From positions 1-30,597 of IMG/VR virus record IMGVR_UViG_3300024343_000074: a DNA stretch of 30,597 nucleotides; one strand, written 5' to 3'. The DNA is from a virus. The notes under the pieces were generated by a model, which was not told the origin of the DNA, searched no databases, and saw only the letters and a program-made list of their open reading frames with translations. Position numbers and translations under genes: made by a program. Below, in pieces: positions 13,733 through 22,700 of the stretch. Position 1 is the first letter of the stretch. Each line of letters begins with the position of its first letter.

Positions 13733-14782
13733 TTATAAATGTCCTATGAATGTAGTATTTGCTACGTTATTAATTAGACTAAAATCGCAAATAGACAAAG
13801 CTCCCTCTCCCGCTTGACCAGTATAACTTCTTTTAGATCTAATTGTAGTGCTGTTTAAAACTTGAGTATTCCAAGCATTTCTTCCAAATGCTGCACCTGT
13901 TCCGTTACAGGAGTTTGTAAACCAGACGATTGTTGCTCCTGTATCCATGACTAAAGAGGGTGTTGTATCTTTTACGCTATCTGTATTTGCCATAACTGGA
14001 GTTCTCTGCTCACAACAATCTTCAGGAAATGTTACTAACTGCCAAGCAATATCTGACACATAAGCGTTTGTTTGATCATACCTTTTTAGAAGAATGTCAG
14101 TACTATCAAATCTAACTCTCATAGAACATTGCTCTAAGCCATTAGACGAGTGACGAGCTTGACTAAAACACCACGTGTTAGTTGTTGTTATACCAGTTAC
14201 TCCGTGAGAAAAAGACAATTCGCTGGCTGCTCCTACAGTAACGGAGGCTGTACCTTTTTCAACAGTCACACCACTCTCTAGACTCCACTCAATAGCCTCC
14301 CAAAAAACGTAAGTACGTGTGGTTGAGGTTGCGTTTCTAGTTCCTGTAAGTAAAACAGAAGTAGTATATTCAAGTGTAGCAAAACCAAGGTTAGAAGATC
14401 CTGTACCGAAATTACCTCTGCTTCCATAAATAAGCATAGTTCTGTTGGGGTCACTTTCTGCAACATCGGATGTACCTGTAGTACTTCCAGTAGAGATAGT
14501 AGTTGTTCCTCGACCTACAACTAAAAATTCTGACTGATCACAAGTAACAACAGTCCAAGTTACTTGGGCATCCGCAACGCCTCCGTCTCGCTGAATAGTT
14601 AAGGTAGTACTATCTGTCAGCTTTCCGTGAACGCCCCAAGACTGATACCCAGAACTACCCGTTGCAGTATTCGTACTAGAATCAATAATAACGAAGGATC
14701 TATTTAGATCTACCTCGGTTATTGTAATAGTGTCTGAATCAGATGATAGTACAGCCTCACCTTTCTGAACTGAAATAGCCAT
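13733..14782 (-). CDS. Fibre-associated structural protein with internal duplication
   Basis: A 349-residue S/T-rich beta protein. The N-terminus (VQKGEAVLSSDSDTITI) and a point near residue 175 (VEKGTASVTVGAAS) start similarly and are each followed by strands ending in W- or C-containing turns, suggesting two related domains. The second half has several cysteines (TWCFSQARH, EQCSMRV, EDCCEQRT, TNSCNGT, SICDF), rare in this phage, which may bind metal or form disulfides on the finished particle. The ATG overlaps the stop of the 1268-residue fibre gene as TAATG, so the two are coupled and probably interact at the fibre tip or adhesin. No family is recognised. Tail fibre tip, adhesin or fibre chaperone are the options; the beta-rich composition disfavours a chaperone. 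Confidence 0.65.
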   Translation of the reverse strand: MAISVQKGEAVLSSDSDTITITEVDLNRSFVIIDSSTNTATGSSGYQSWGVHGKLTDSTTLTIQRDGGVADAQVTWTVVTCDQSEFLVVGRGTTTISTGSTTGTSDVAESDPNRTMLIYGSRGNFGTGSSNLGFATLEYTTSVLLTGTRNATSTTRTYVFWEAIEWSLESGVTVEKGTASVTVGAASELSFSHGVTGITTTNTWCFSQARHSSNGLEQCSMRVRFDSTDILLKRYDQTNAYVSDIAWQLVTFPEDCCEQRTPVMANTDSVKDTTPSLVMDTGATIVWFTNSCNGTGAAFGRNAWNTQVLNSTTIRSKRSYTGQAGEGALSICDFSLINNVANTTFIGHL

Positions 14783-17700
14783 TATCCCATTGCGGGTCCA
14801 AAGCCGCCCTGATACGTAGTACCATTCCAGTAGAACGTGTGTAGATCGTTTGCATCAGCTACTGTGCTGTAGGTAGGTGACCCACTTCTAGGGTACTCTA
14901 TTGAGGGTAGAGTTAGTGCTCTCCCTCCTGTTGCGTCCTGTTTTACATTTAATACCAACATAGCAGTCCCTTGGGTAGGAGCAGTAAATGTTAACGTAAT
15001 AGCTGCTGCACCAAGTGTAATCTCTTGGTGATTACCGTCATTCCAGTCAATAGTAGTTGCTCCTGTAACCGTACCTTTGTTTACTAGAGCGTCGGTCCCT
15101 ACAGACTTAGTAGCTAATTTCTCTCCTACAAGCAATGCTAAAATCTCAGCAGCAGTTTGGTCTGCTGTAGCACTATCCTCCATGAGAGCAACCCTTCCGA
15201 GTGCAGTCAAAATAACATTGTACTGAGCGGCTGCTAAAACACCTGCTAATGATCCAGTAACTGCGGGTATCTCGGTGTTTGTTCCTGTACTACTTTCTAT
15301 AGTAACCGTAGATGCACCTACAGTTTTAGAGAGATCCGTATCTACATTAACTTCTGCTGCTGCTTCGATACCATCTAACTTAGCTTTATCAGCACCAGTC
15401 AATAATCCTGCCGCAGTTGTAGCTATAGCAGCAGGTATAGTAGCATTCGTACCTGTGTTGGAGTTTACGTCTACGGTTGTAGTTGTAGTAGTACCTATTG
15501 ATAGGTTAGTAGTTCCTCCACCACCACCCCAAGAAGCAGAGTTATCAAATACAGTAGAAGATACTCCTTCTGCTAGACCTTGATTTGTAGTTACTAAAGA
15601 ACTTAGAGCAAGGTTTGTAGCACTTAAAGTGTATTGGGGGTGATCATCACCTCCAAGACCTCCTATAGAACCGTGATCAATAGACGCTTCAGTAAAGTGA
15701 AGAGTTGAGTCAGCTATGTGGCTATCAATAGCTGTATGAGAATTACTGCCAATGTTAGATAGTGCCGTATGGTCAGTAGTATCTGTATCGGTATAATTTC
15801 CTGAATGTATATTGGTTGCACCTTGATCGACAGTCCAGTCGATATGTTCATCAGCTACAAATCCAGTTAAGTCATCGTGAGTAAAATCTGAACTAACGTA
15901 AGTAGTATCTGTGTTATTATCAACATAGTTAGAAGCATGAATTGTACCAGCACCCGCCTGTGTCCAATCGATATGTTCATCAGCTACAAATCCAGTAAGA
16001 TCATCGTGAGTAAAATCAGAACTTACATAAGTAGTGTTTGTATCTGTGTAGTTTCCTGCATGAATATTAGTAGCACCTTGGTCTTGTGTCCAGTCAATAT
16101 GCTCATCAGCTACAAAACCAGTTAAGTCATCGTGAGTAAAATCACTGGAGACATAAGTAGTGTTTGTATCTGTGTAGTTTCCTGCATGAATATTAGTAGA
16201 CCCTTGATCAACAGTCCAATCGATATGCTCGTCAGCTACAAAGTTTGTTAAAGAATCATGATCGAAATCACTAGAAACATAAGTAGTGTCTGTGTTGTTG
16301 TCAACATAGTTTGAAGCATGGATAGTACCAGCACCTGCTTGTGTCCAGTCAATATGCTCATCAGCTACAAAACCAGTTAAGTCATCGTGAGTAAAATCAC
16401 TGGAGACATAAGTAGTGTTTGTATCTGTAGCCCAAGAAGCAGAGTTGTCAAATACTGTAGAGGATACTCCTTCTGCTAGACCTTGGTTCGTAGTTACTAA
16501 AGAACTAAGAGCTAGGTTGGTAGCACTTAAAGTGTACTGAGGATGGTCATTATCAGATAGTCCCGTTAGTCCTCCGTGGTCTGAACTTCCTGAACCTAAA
16601 TCAGCAATACTTTGAGCAGTTACTGTTTTTATCTTGTTTGAATCATCTGCATCTTGAATAACAACTTTATCCCCCGTAGCTACAGTAGCAGAGTCTAAAC
16701 TAGCTCCGTCAAGAGCGGATACTACGTTCGCTTCATTAGCAGTAACTTTGGCAGTGTTAGCTGCTACATTAGTATTATTGCTTACTTCGGTGTCAAAGTC
16801 ACTAATAGTTGATGTAGTTTGTGTTCCTGTATGATTTCCCCTTGCTAAGAGTGTTGCGTCGGAAGAGTTAGCCGTTGAACCATCCTCCACGTTAATCAAG
16901 GAGCGAACATCAGAATCACTCAACCCTTCTATCTGCGTTCCTCCAGAAGAAAGTCTTCCTAAGATCTCGTTTGTTCCTAAAGAAACCATAGTTGGAGATC
17001 CCGTACCACTCTGTTGAACTAAAAGTCCGTGGGCTGGGGTAAAGTCAGATTCCATAACCGCACCAGCAGAACCCCAAGAAGCAGAGTTATCAAATACAGT
17101 AGAGGATACTCCCTCACTTAGACCCTGATTCGTAGTTACTAAAGAACTAAGAGCTAGGTTGGTAGCACTTAAAGTGTACTGAGGGTGATCATCATCCGCT
17201 AATCCAGTAAAAGCTCCGTGGTCTGTTGTGTTTGTATCAATAGACCAAGTGCTTGAGTTATCAAATACTGTAGAGGATACTGTTGTCCAAGGTCCTGTAC
17301 CTGTAACAGATACGTCACCGTCTACCTCTAATCCTGTACCGTTAATAAGTTTAAGATCCGTACTTGTTAGTCTGGCTACAATAGTTTGTGAACCATCTTT
17401 TTGGTTAGCAAACTCAAGAAGTCCGTCTTCAGTTGAGTTTGTAACATCGGAAGTTTTAGCAGTAACTTTAGAGTAAGTTACTTCACCTCCTGTAGAGTTC
17501 TTCCCTTTAAATTTTATTTGACCAAGATAGTCTCCATCTGCTGGACTATCGGAGTCCCTATCAAGAGATAACACAGGACCTGCAAGTGAACTATCAACAT
17601 CAGTATTTAGGGTTAGAACATTTCCTGTATTTGTGTCAACGTCTCTAGAGATAGTTACCCCACCCGTAACATCTCCTCCAGAAAGAGGTAAGTAGTCGCC

Positions 17701-18588
17701 CTCTGACCAAGATCCAGAGTTGTCAAAGACTGTAGAAGATACTGCTTCCGTTAAACCTTGGTTAGTAGTTACTAAGGAACTAAGAGTTAAGTTAGTTGCG
17801 CTAAGAACATACTGAGGATGATCGTCATCCGCTAATCCAGTAAAAGCTCCATGATCAGTTGTGTTAGTGTCTGTAGCCCAAGTTGAGGAGTTGTCGAATA
17901 CTGTTGAAGATACTCCCTCACTTAAGCCTTGATTTGTAGTTACTAAAGAACTTAAAGCAAGGTTAGTAGAACTTAAAGTATATTGAGGATGGTCGTTATC
18001 TCCTAAGCCACCAATAGAACCATGATCAATAGATGCTTCAGTAAAGTGAAGGGTTGAGTCAGCTATGTGGCTATCAATATCTGTATGCGTGTTACTACCA
18101 ATGTTTGATAGTGCCGTATGGTCAGTAGTGTTTGTATCCGTAGACCAAGTACTTGAGTTATCGAATACTGTAGAAGAGACTCCTTCTACAAGACCTTGAT
18201 TTGTAGTTACTAGTGAGCTAAGAGTTAAATTAGTTGCGCTAAGAACATACTGAGGATGATCATCATCCGCTAAACCAGTTAAAGTTCCGTGATCGGAAGT
18301 CCCTGCTCCCCAAGAACTAGAGTTGTCGAATAATGTTGAGGACACATCCTCTACAATGCCTTGGTTCGTAGTTACTAAAGAACTTAAAGCTAAATTAGTA
18401 GAACTAAGAACATATTGAGGATGGTCATTATCAGCTAATCCAGTTAGAGTTCCGTGATCAGAAGTCCCTCCCCCTCCACCAGTCTCGTTTGCAGGAATCC
18501 ACTCATTAGCAGAAGAATCGTACTTTACAATTTGTCCATCAGTAGCTCCACTCTGATGGATCATGTTTAATTTTGATTTACTAGGCAT
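14782..18588 (-). CDS. Long repetitive tail fibre protein
   Basis: A 1268-residue fibre built of repeats. An N-terminal segment (residues 1-40) leads to a GGGGG linker and then seven copies of a unit of about 50 residues with DHPQY, LSSLVTTNQG and VSSTVFDNS. The H-x-x-L-x-x-L-x-x-D-D-H-P-Q-Y pattern is well known in phage tail fibres. Between copies 6 and 7 are five tandem units of about 42 residues marked by TTYVSSDF and ADEHIDWT. The C-terminal part has TGADKAKLDGIEA, another common fibre motif, and ends in a compact beta domain (NVKQDATGGRALTL, then TFYWNGTTYQGGFGPAMG) likely to bind the receptor or cap the trimer. It is probably the long tail fibre shaft. No self-cleaving chaperone domain is seen. 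Confidence 0.85.
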   Translation of the reverse strand: MPSKSKLNMIHQSGATDGQIVKYDSSANEWIPANETGGGGGTSDHGTLTGLADNDHPQYVLSSTNLALSSLVTTNQGIVEDVSSTLFDNSSSWGAGTSDHGTLTGLADDDHPQYVLSATNLTLSSLVTTNQGLVEGVSSTVFDNSSTWSTDTNTTDHTALSNIGSNTHTDIDSHIADSTLHFTEASIDHGSIGGLGDNDHPQYTLSSTNLALSSLVTTNQGLSEGVSSTVFDNSSTWATDTNTTDHGAFTGLADDDHPQYVLSATNLTLSSLVTTNQGLTEAVSSTVFDNSGSWSEGDYLPLSGGDVTGGVTISRDVDTNTGNVLTLNTDVDSSLAGPVLSLDRDSDSPADGDYLGQIKFKGKNSTGGEVTYSKVTAKTSDVTNSTEDGLLEFANQKDGSQTIVARLTSTDLKLINGTGLEVDGDVSVTGTGPWTTVSSTVFDNSSTWSIDTNTTDHGAFTGLADDDHPQYTLSATNLALSSLVTTNQGLSEGVSSTVFDNSASWGSAGAVMESDFTPAHGLLVQQSGTGSPTMVSLGTNEILGRLSSGGTQIEGLSDSDVRSLINVEDGSTANSSDATLLARGNHTGTQTTSTISDFDTEVSNNTNVAANTAKVTANEANVVSALDGASLDSATVATGDKVVIQDADDSNKIKTVTAQSIADLGSGSSDHGGLTGLSDNDHPQYTLSATNLALSSLVTTNQGLAEGVSSTVFDNSASWATDTNTTYVSSDFTHDDLTGFVADEHIDWTQAGAGTIHASNYVDNNTDTTYVSSDFDHDSLTNFVADEHIDWTVDQGSTNIHAGNYTDTNTTYVSSDFTHDDLTGFVADEHIDWTQDQGATNIHAGNYTDTNTTYVSSDFTHDDLTGFVADEHIDWTQAGAGTIHASNYVDNNTDTTYVSSDFTHDDLTGFVADEHIDWTVDQGATNIHSGNYTDTDTTDHTALSNIGSNSHTAIDSHIADSTLHFTEASIDHGSIGGLGGDDHPQYTLSATNLALSSLVTTNQGLAEGVSSTVFDNSASWGGGGGTTNLSIGTTTTTTVDVNSNTGTNATIPAAIATTAAGLLTGADKAKLDGIEAAAEVNVDTDLSKTVGASTVTIESSTGTNTEIPAVTGSLAGVLAAAQYNVILTALGRVALMEDSATADQTAAEILALLVGEKLATKSVGTDALVNKGTVTGATTIDWNDGNHQEITLGAAAITLTFTAPTQGTAMLVLNVKQDATGGRALTLPSIEYPRSGSPTYSTVADANDLHTFYWNGTTYQGGFGPAMG
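15530..18475 (-). repeat. Seven dispersed DHPQY repeats in the fibre gene
   Basis: Seven units of about 150 bases encode DHG, a G-L turn, DHPQY, then LSSLVTTNQG and VSSTVFDNS. Spacers differ between units. One extra VSSTVFDNS half-unit lies near 17250, and an eighth DHPQY block occurs in the next fibre gene upstream (near 23420-23500). Stretches of more than 50 identical bases occur, for example near 16490 and 17131. Confidence 0.85.
15780..16425 (-). repeat. Five tandem about 126-129 bp repeats in the fibre gene
   Basis: Five consecutive units, each coding TTYVSSDF, ADEHIDWT and then one of two endings: AGAGTIHASNYVDNN or a DQG-containing TNIHAGNY type. Unit edges fall near 15900, 16028, 16155, 16280 and 16410. 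The stretches 16083-16173 and 16338-16428 are identical over 91 bases, which points to recent duplication or gene conversion. Confidence 0.85.
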
Positions 18589-18619
18589 AATATCTTTTTA
18601 AGTTGAGGAGTGAGTTGTT

Positions 18620-21600
18620 TTAAGTAAGACCGGGAAGGGTTACGTTTTCAATATCGTTAGACTGCATGTTAGTGAACTGCATCTTGGTCCAGTTTTGGTC
18701 AGCAGGGTAAATGTAGTTTCTGATGCCGTTAGAGTAAGAGTCACTAGTACCGTCACCCATCAACCAGATTTGAGTAGCTTTGTAGGCACTAGAAGAGTTT
18801 GATCCCCAAGAAGAGGTGGAACCGCTAGTAGGTAAACGGAAATCCTCACCAGACTTGAAGTTAGCATACCACTTCACTGGGTCTGTGATCATCTTATCAA
18901 CCTCGTTAGTAGTAGGCAGAGTCTGAGCTTGTCTAAGCGTAGTAACAAGACAGCTAGCAACCTTACCATAGAAGTTGAGGTTTGAACTTCGTCCACCAAC
19001 AGTGAAGTCTCCATCAAAAGTCCTATCCATTCTGTTTCCAGTGGTTATCCAGTTAGATGTTGTAGATAAGTTGTTACCTACTGAAACGAAAGAGTCTGCA
19101 CTACTCATTAAACGAATGTCAAAGCAGTCAGCTAAGTTAGCTGCGGAAGCGTTATTACCTCCTAAGCGTTCACCAGAGTGAGCAATATAAACACCATACC
19201 AGTTAGAGGATGAGATAGTCTGGTTAGCAAATCTACACTCGTTGTATCCCACACCTTCACGACCCCATCCGAACATCAAACTGCCAACAGAAGTTAGTCT
19301 TAGATAGATATTATCGTTGTTACTTGAAGATCCTTCTCCTTGGTTCCAGATAATCTGGTTACTGCTGCTACCATCGGATTTAAATACAACAGCAGTAGCC
19401 CAAGGTCTAGAACTACTTGAGTTAGATGTATCACCCTGAGTAGATGTGCCCATACCAACTTGATTGGCAAGACCCTGCATCTGAATAGGTTGGTAGTACA
19501 TGCTGTTACTAACTTGCTTTGTGTACTCGTTTCCGCCAGTGAAGTCAAGAGCTTTAGTCCAAGGCGTATCATTTGCAGCTACGTTGTTAGTAGGATCATC
19601 AGTAATGGTTAGGCTAATCGTGCCTGTATCACTTCCAAACGCATTAGCTTTAGTTACATTTAAAGTATAGGAAACATCTACACCGTCAGTAATAGTTTCA
19701 GCGGTTCCGACAATAGCATAACCAGTGTCTGCATAGCCTGTAGGAATGTTAGTTACGTTATAAGTATCCGTATCACCTGCTGGCTTGTATACAAGGTTAA
19801 CTGCACTCTGCTCTTGAATTGTGTAGGTAAGGTCATTAAAGGTAGGTACATAGTTAGAATCTACGTCAGTGTTCTGAATGTTCCAAACAACATTTTCAGA
19901 GGTTCCATAAACACCATGAACAGGAGCAGCAGAAGCACTTGTAACACCTAAAGTAGTAGGTTTATACCAAGTTATACCTTCTAGATCGTCTACATACGTG
20001 TGCTGGGTACTAGTTCCAGATCCACCGTTAGCTGTATCAAAGTCATTAGCTTCTGATTCATCTTTAAACAAGGGGTAATGGAACTCAGTGTCAGGTGACT
20101 CAATGTAGTAGAAAGCAGCAGTAGTTGTTGTTGCACCACCAGAAACACCTATGTCAGACTCTAAGAACTGCTTATATTCTATTAAATCCATGTTAAATGC
20201 ACCATTAAGAGAGTCATTCATCGTGGACAGGTTAGATCCAGCCACAACTCCGTTAACGTAAACGTTGCCTAAAGTGCAGTCTCTAAGCTGGATTTTATCA
20301 CTAGCCTTCTGGATAATGTCTACAGAGTTAGTTTTAAGTACTGACTGTAGCTCGTTAACACCATAAACATTAATAACATTACCTCCGACTCCTTCTCTAA
20401 GAGAGATCGTCTGCTTTAAAGTATCTACAACTACATCAACCTCAGGAACTTCCATTACGTGGTTAGAGAACGGTAGCTCACTGTAGTTTCCTAGTAGAGG
20501 AGCTTTAACAGCACTCTCACCTATAGTCATATAGGAGTTGTCACCTAAAGCAACACGTAAGTTAGTTAATTCTACCTCACTGAAGTCGATAGCGTAATCT
20601 TGACCGATAAAGCCAACGTCATCAACCTTAATAATATTTTTATCGTTGTCAGGTAATCCTCCAACATTAGAAGTAATCAAGAATCCTATCCTGTCTGTGT
20701 TGGAACCAAGACCTGTGTAGTGTACTTGAGTGTCTAGAATCTCTGCGATGAATCTAGCATCAGAGTTTAGAGTAATCGTAGTACCTAGTAGGTTGTAGTT
20801 TTCGTTGATCTGTATAGATGCTTTAGCGTCACCTGTGTTTCCAATACCATTGTACACAGATCGGTTGTTATCATATAAACCACAATCTCTTAAAGTAGCA
20901 TTTGCTGATCCCCAAGCACAAAATCCAGCGTTCCAATTACCATTAACTTCATTCTGGCTGAACTTGTTATTGATACCACCAATACAAAGAAGACCATTAT
21001 TAGCGTTATAAGAGGTTACGTTCATGGTAGTCGTAATGTTATGAGAACCAAGTAAACTGCCAGCAGCAATATAAATACCAGATTCGATGTTCTTAGTTGA
21101 AACGTTACGAGTAATAAACCCTGCTCCACCAATACCACAATCCTGAATACGTAGTCCACGTAGGTTCTCAAGAGCTACATTACCAATCACACGGATGTTC
21201 GTAATGTTCTCGATACGCATAGCTCCACCGTTAGAAGCATTAGCTCCTGCATAAAATGCTTGCAAAGTAGAAGCACTTGAGTCATAGCCAGCGATACCCG
21301 TAGTAGCCGTAGGTAAGACAGTATCTAATCCTGTACCATTCCACCCGTTATGTGTAAACGTACAATCTGTGATATTAATATATGCAGCTTGGACAATCTT
21401 GAGAGCGTACTCACCAGCGTTGCTAAAAGCTATATTTTTGAAGGTAAATGACTGTGTATTAGCCGATCCAGTGAACTTTAGTATATTACCATTAGCTGCG
21501 TCATAAGTAGAGTAACGGATCTCAGAACCATCGATTCCGTAGAAACTGAGGGAATGAGGTAGGACGATTTCTGCTGTTACATTATTAACTCCTTTAACGA

Positions 21601-22693
21601 AGATCTTGTTCCCCGATGAGGAGGCGTTGACAGCTTCTAAGATAGTAGTGTAAGGAGCAAGGTTAGTTCCTGCTCCAGTACCAGCAAACGTAGGGTCAAC
21701 ATATAAGTCGTAGAATCCAACTACGTCAATACTATCTAAATCCTCAGTGAAAGCAATATTCTTATCTTCATAGCTTCGGTTAGCCACGGTAGTCTGATAA
21801 CGATTAGTTCCGTCATCACCTTCGCATACAAGAAGTAGACCAACATCAGTACCGTCTGCTGCTACTTTAGTAATAGAAGCGTGGTTAGTAGATCCACCAT
21901 TAACGTCTAGAGGGTGATCAAAGGTCCATGAGAGAGGTTGATTAACTGATAGACCACTGTGCTCTAAGAATTGTTGATATACTGGAGTACCGTCAACGGA
22001 TAGCTCGTACCTAAGCATTACATTAGAAGCAACTATTTCAGCTACAACTGTCGTAATACCCATTCCTGAGATGTTAGCAGGAAAGTAGTTATCACCATCA
22101 TAAGCAATAGAAGTTCCCGTAACAGGATTTCCACCAAGAGATAATACACCGTAAGCACCGAACACTCTTCCTGTGGGGTTATAAACACCACTCATGTCTT
22201 GGTTAGCTGATAAGGACTGATCCTTAATACCACCCCAAGCAGGATACCAATTAACCTCTGTAGTGAGGTTAGTAAAGTAAATATTCTCAGAACCAGAACT
22301 CATCTTATGTTGGTCACCAAGATATAATGAGTTTAGTGTTGTCTCAAAGGGCTTATCTGCCTGAATTCTACCTGTAATACTGTTGTATACGAAGTGTTCC
22401 CATGTATCAGCCCTAGACATATCATTGGCCGCAACATTAATATAATCTACACAAGAAGATACATCCGTAAAAGAACCCCCACTTACGTCAACAAAGTCTG
22501 TAAAAGGAATCTGAAATAGTTCGTACTTGTCAGACCCTGAAGATTCTGTTGTTATAGTGTTAATTATGTTTACAGTATTGGTAACTGAAGTATCTGGAAT
22601 AGCACTTACAGTAGTATTTGGGTAAGAAGGACGCTCTGCTCCATGTAGGACTATACAGTTGCCTGCAACACTATGCTCAATTCTAATAGACAT
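18620..22693 (-). CDS. Large tail protein: beta-helix, Ig-like and lectin-like domains (putative receptor binding)
   Basis: A 1357-residue protein, the largest here. Residues about 340-760 show the pattern of a right-handed beta-helix: VDPTFAGTGAGTNLAPYTTI, the usual entry strand, then repeated short N/G-rich turns (KNIAFSNAGEYALKI, INITDCTFTHNG, IRVIGNVALENLRG). About residues 980-1070 resemble a bacterial Ig/cadherin-like module (YTLNVTKANAFGSDTGTISL). The C-terminal part (about 1090-1300) has the run of strands typical of LamG/concanavalin-like domains (WATAVVFKSDG, LMFGWGREG, WYGVYIAHSG), which bind sugars. The order stalk, hinge, lectin suggests a tailspike or adhesin that recognises host polysaccharide. 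No catalytic residues for depolymerase activity can be assigned by eye. An AGGAG site lies 13 bases before the ATG. Confidence 0.8.
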   Translation of the reverse strand: MSIRIEHSVAGNCIVLHGAERPSYPNTTVSAIPDTSVTNTVNIINTITTESSGSDKYELFQIPFTDFVDVSGGSFTDVSSCVDYINVAANDMSRADTWEHFVYNSITGRIQADKPFETTLNSLYLGDQHKMSSGSENIYFTNLTTEVNWYPAWGGIKDQSLSANQDMSGVYNPTGRVFGAYGVLSLGGNPVTGTSIAYDGDNYFPANISGMGITTVVAEIVASNVMLRYELSVDGTPVYQQFLEHSGLSVNQPLSWTFDHPLDVNGGSTNHASITKVAADGTDVGLLLVCEGDDGTNRYQTTVANRSYEDKNIAFTEDLDSIDVVGFYDLYVDPTFAGTGAGTNLAPYTTILEAVNASSSGNKIFVKGVNNVTAEIVLPHSLSFYGIDGSEIRYSTYDAANGNILKFTGSANTQSFTFKNIAFSNAGEYALKIVQAAYINITDCTFTHNGWNGTGLDTVLPTATTGIAGYDSSASTLQAFYAGANASNGGAMRIENITNIRVIGNVALENLRGLRIQDCGIGGAGFITRNVSTKNIESGIYIAAGSLLGSHNITTTMNVTSYNANNGLLCIGGINNKFSQNEVNGNWNAGFCAWGSANATLRDCGLYDNNRSVYNGIGNTGDAKASIQINENYNLLGTTITLNSDARFIAEILDTQVHYTGLGSNTDRIGFLITSNVGGLPDNDKNIIKVDDVGFIGQDYAIDFSEVELTNLRVALGDNSYMTIGESAVKAPLLGNYSELPFSNHVMEVPEVDVVVDTLKQTISLREGVGGNVINVYGVNELQSVLKTNSVDIIQKASDKIQLRDCTLGNVYVNGVVAGSNLSTMNDSLNGAFNMDLIEYKQFLESDIGVSGGATTTTAAFYYIESPDTEFHYPLFKDESEANDFDTANGGSGTSTQHTYVDDLEGITWYKPTTLGVTSASAAPVHGVYGTSENVVWNIQNTDVDSNYVPTFNDLTYTIQEQSAVNLVYKPAGDTDTYNVTNIPTGYADTGYAIVGTAETITDGVDVSYTLNVTKANAFGSDTGTISLTITDDPTNNVAANDTPWTKALDFTGGNEYTKQVSNSMYYQPIQMQGLANQVGMGTSTQGDTSNSSSSRPWATAVVFKSDGSSSNQIIWNQGEGSSSNNDNIYLRLTSVGSLMFGWGREGVGYNECRFANQTISSSNWYGVYIAHSGERLGGNNASAANLADCFDIRLMSSADSFVSVGNNLSTTSNWITTGNRMDRTFDGDFTVGGRSSNLNFYGKVASCLVTTLRQAQTLPTTNEVDKMITDPVKWYANFKSGEDFRLPTSGSTSSWGSNSSSAYKATQIWLMGDGTSDSYSNGIRNYIYPADQNWTKMQFTNMQSNDIENVTLPGLT

Positions 22694-22700
22694 TTATACA

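Noticed and set aside
15275-15583. Antisense open frames within the fibre and other long genes
   Set aside because: They mirror the codon pattern of the real genes, have no ribosome sites and no recognisable protein character.
15530-18475. Repeats as a CRISPR array
   Set aside because: Units are in-frame coding repeats of a fibre protein, about 126-150 bases, with conserved, not unique, intervening sequence.
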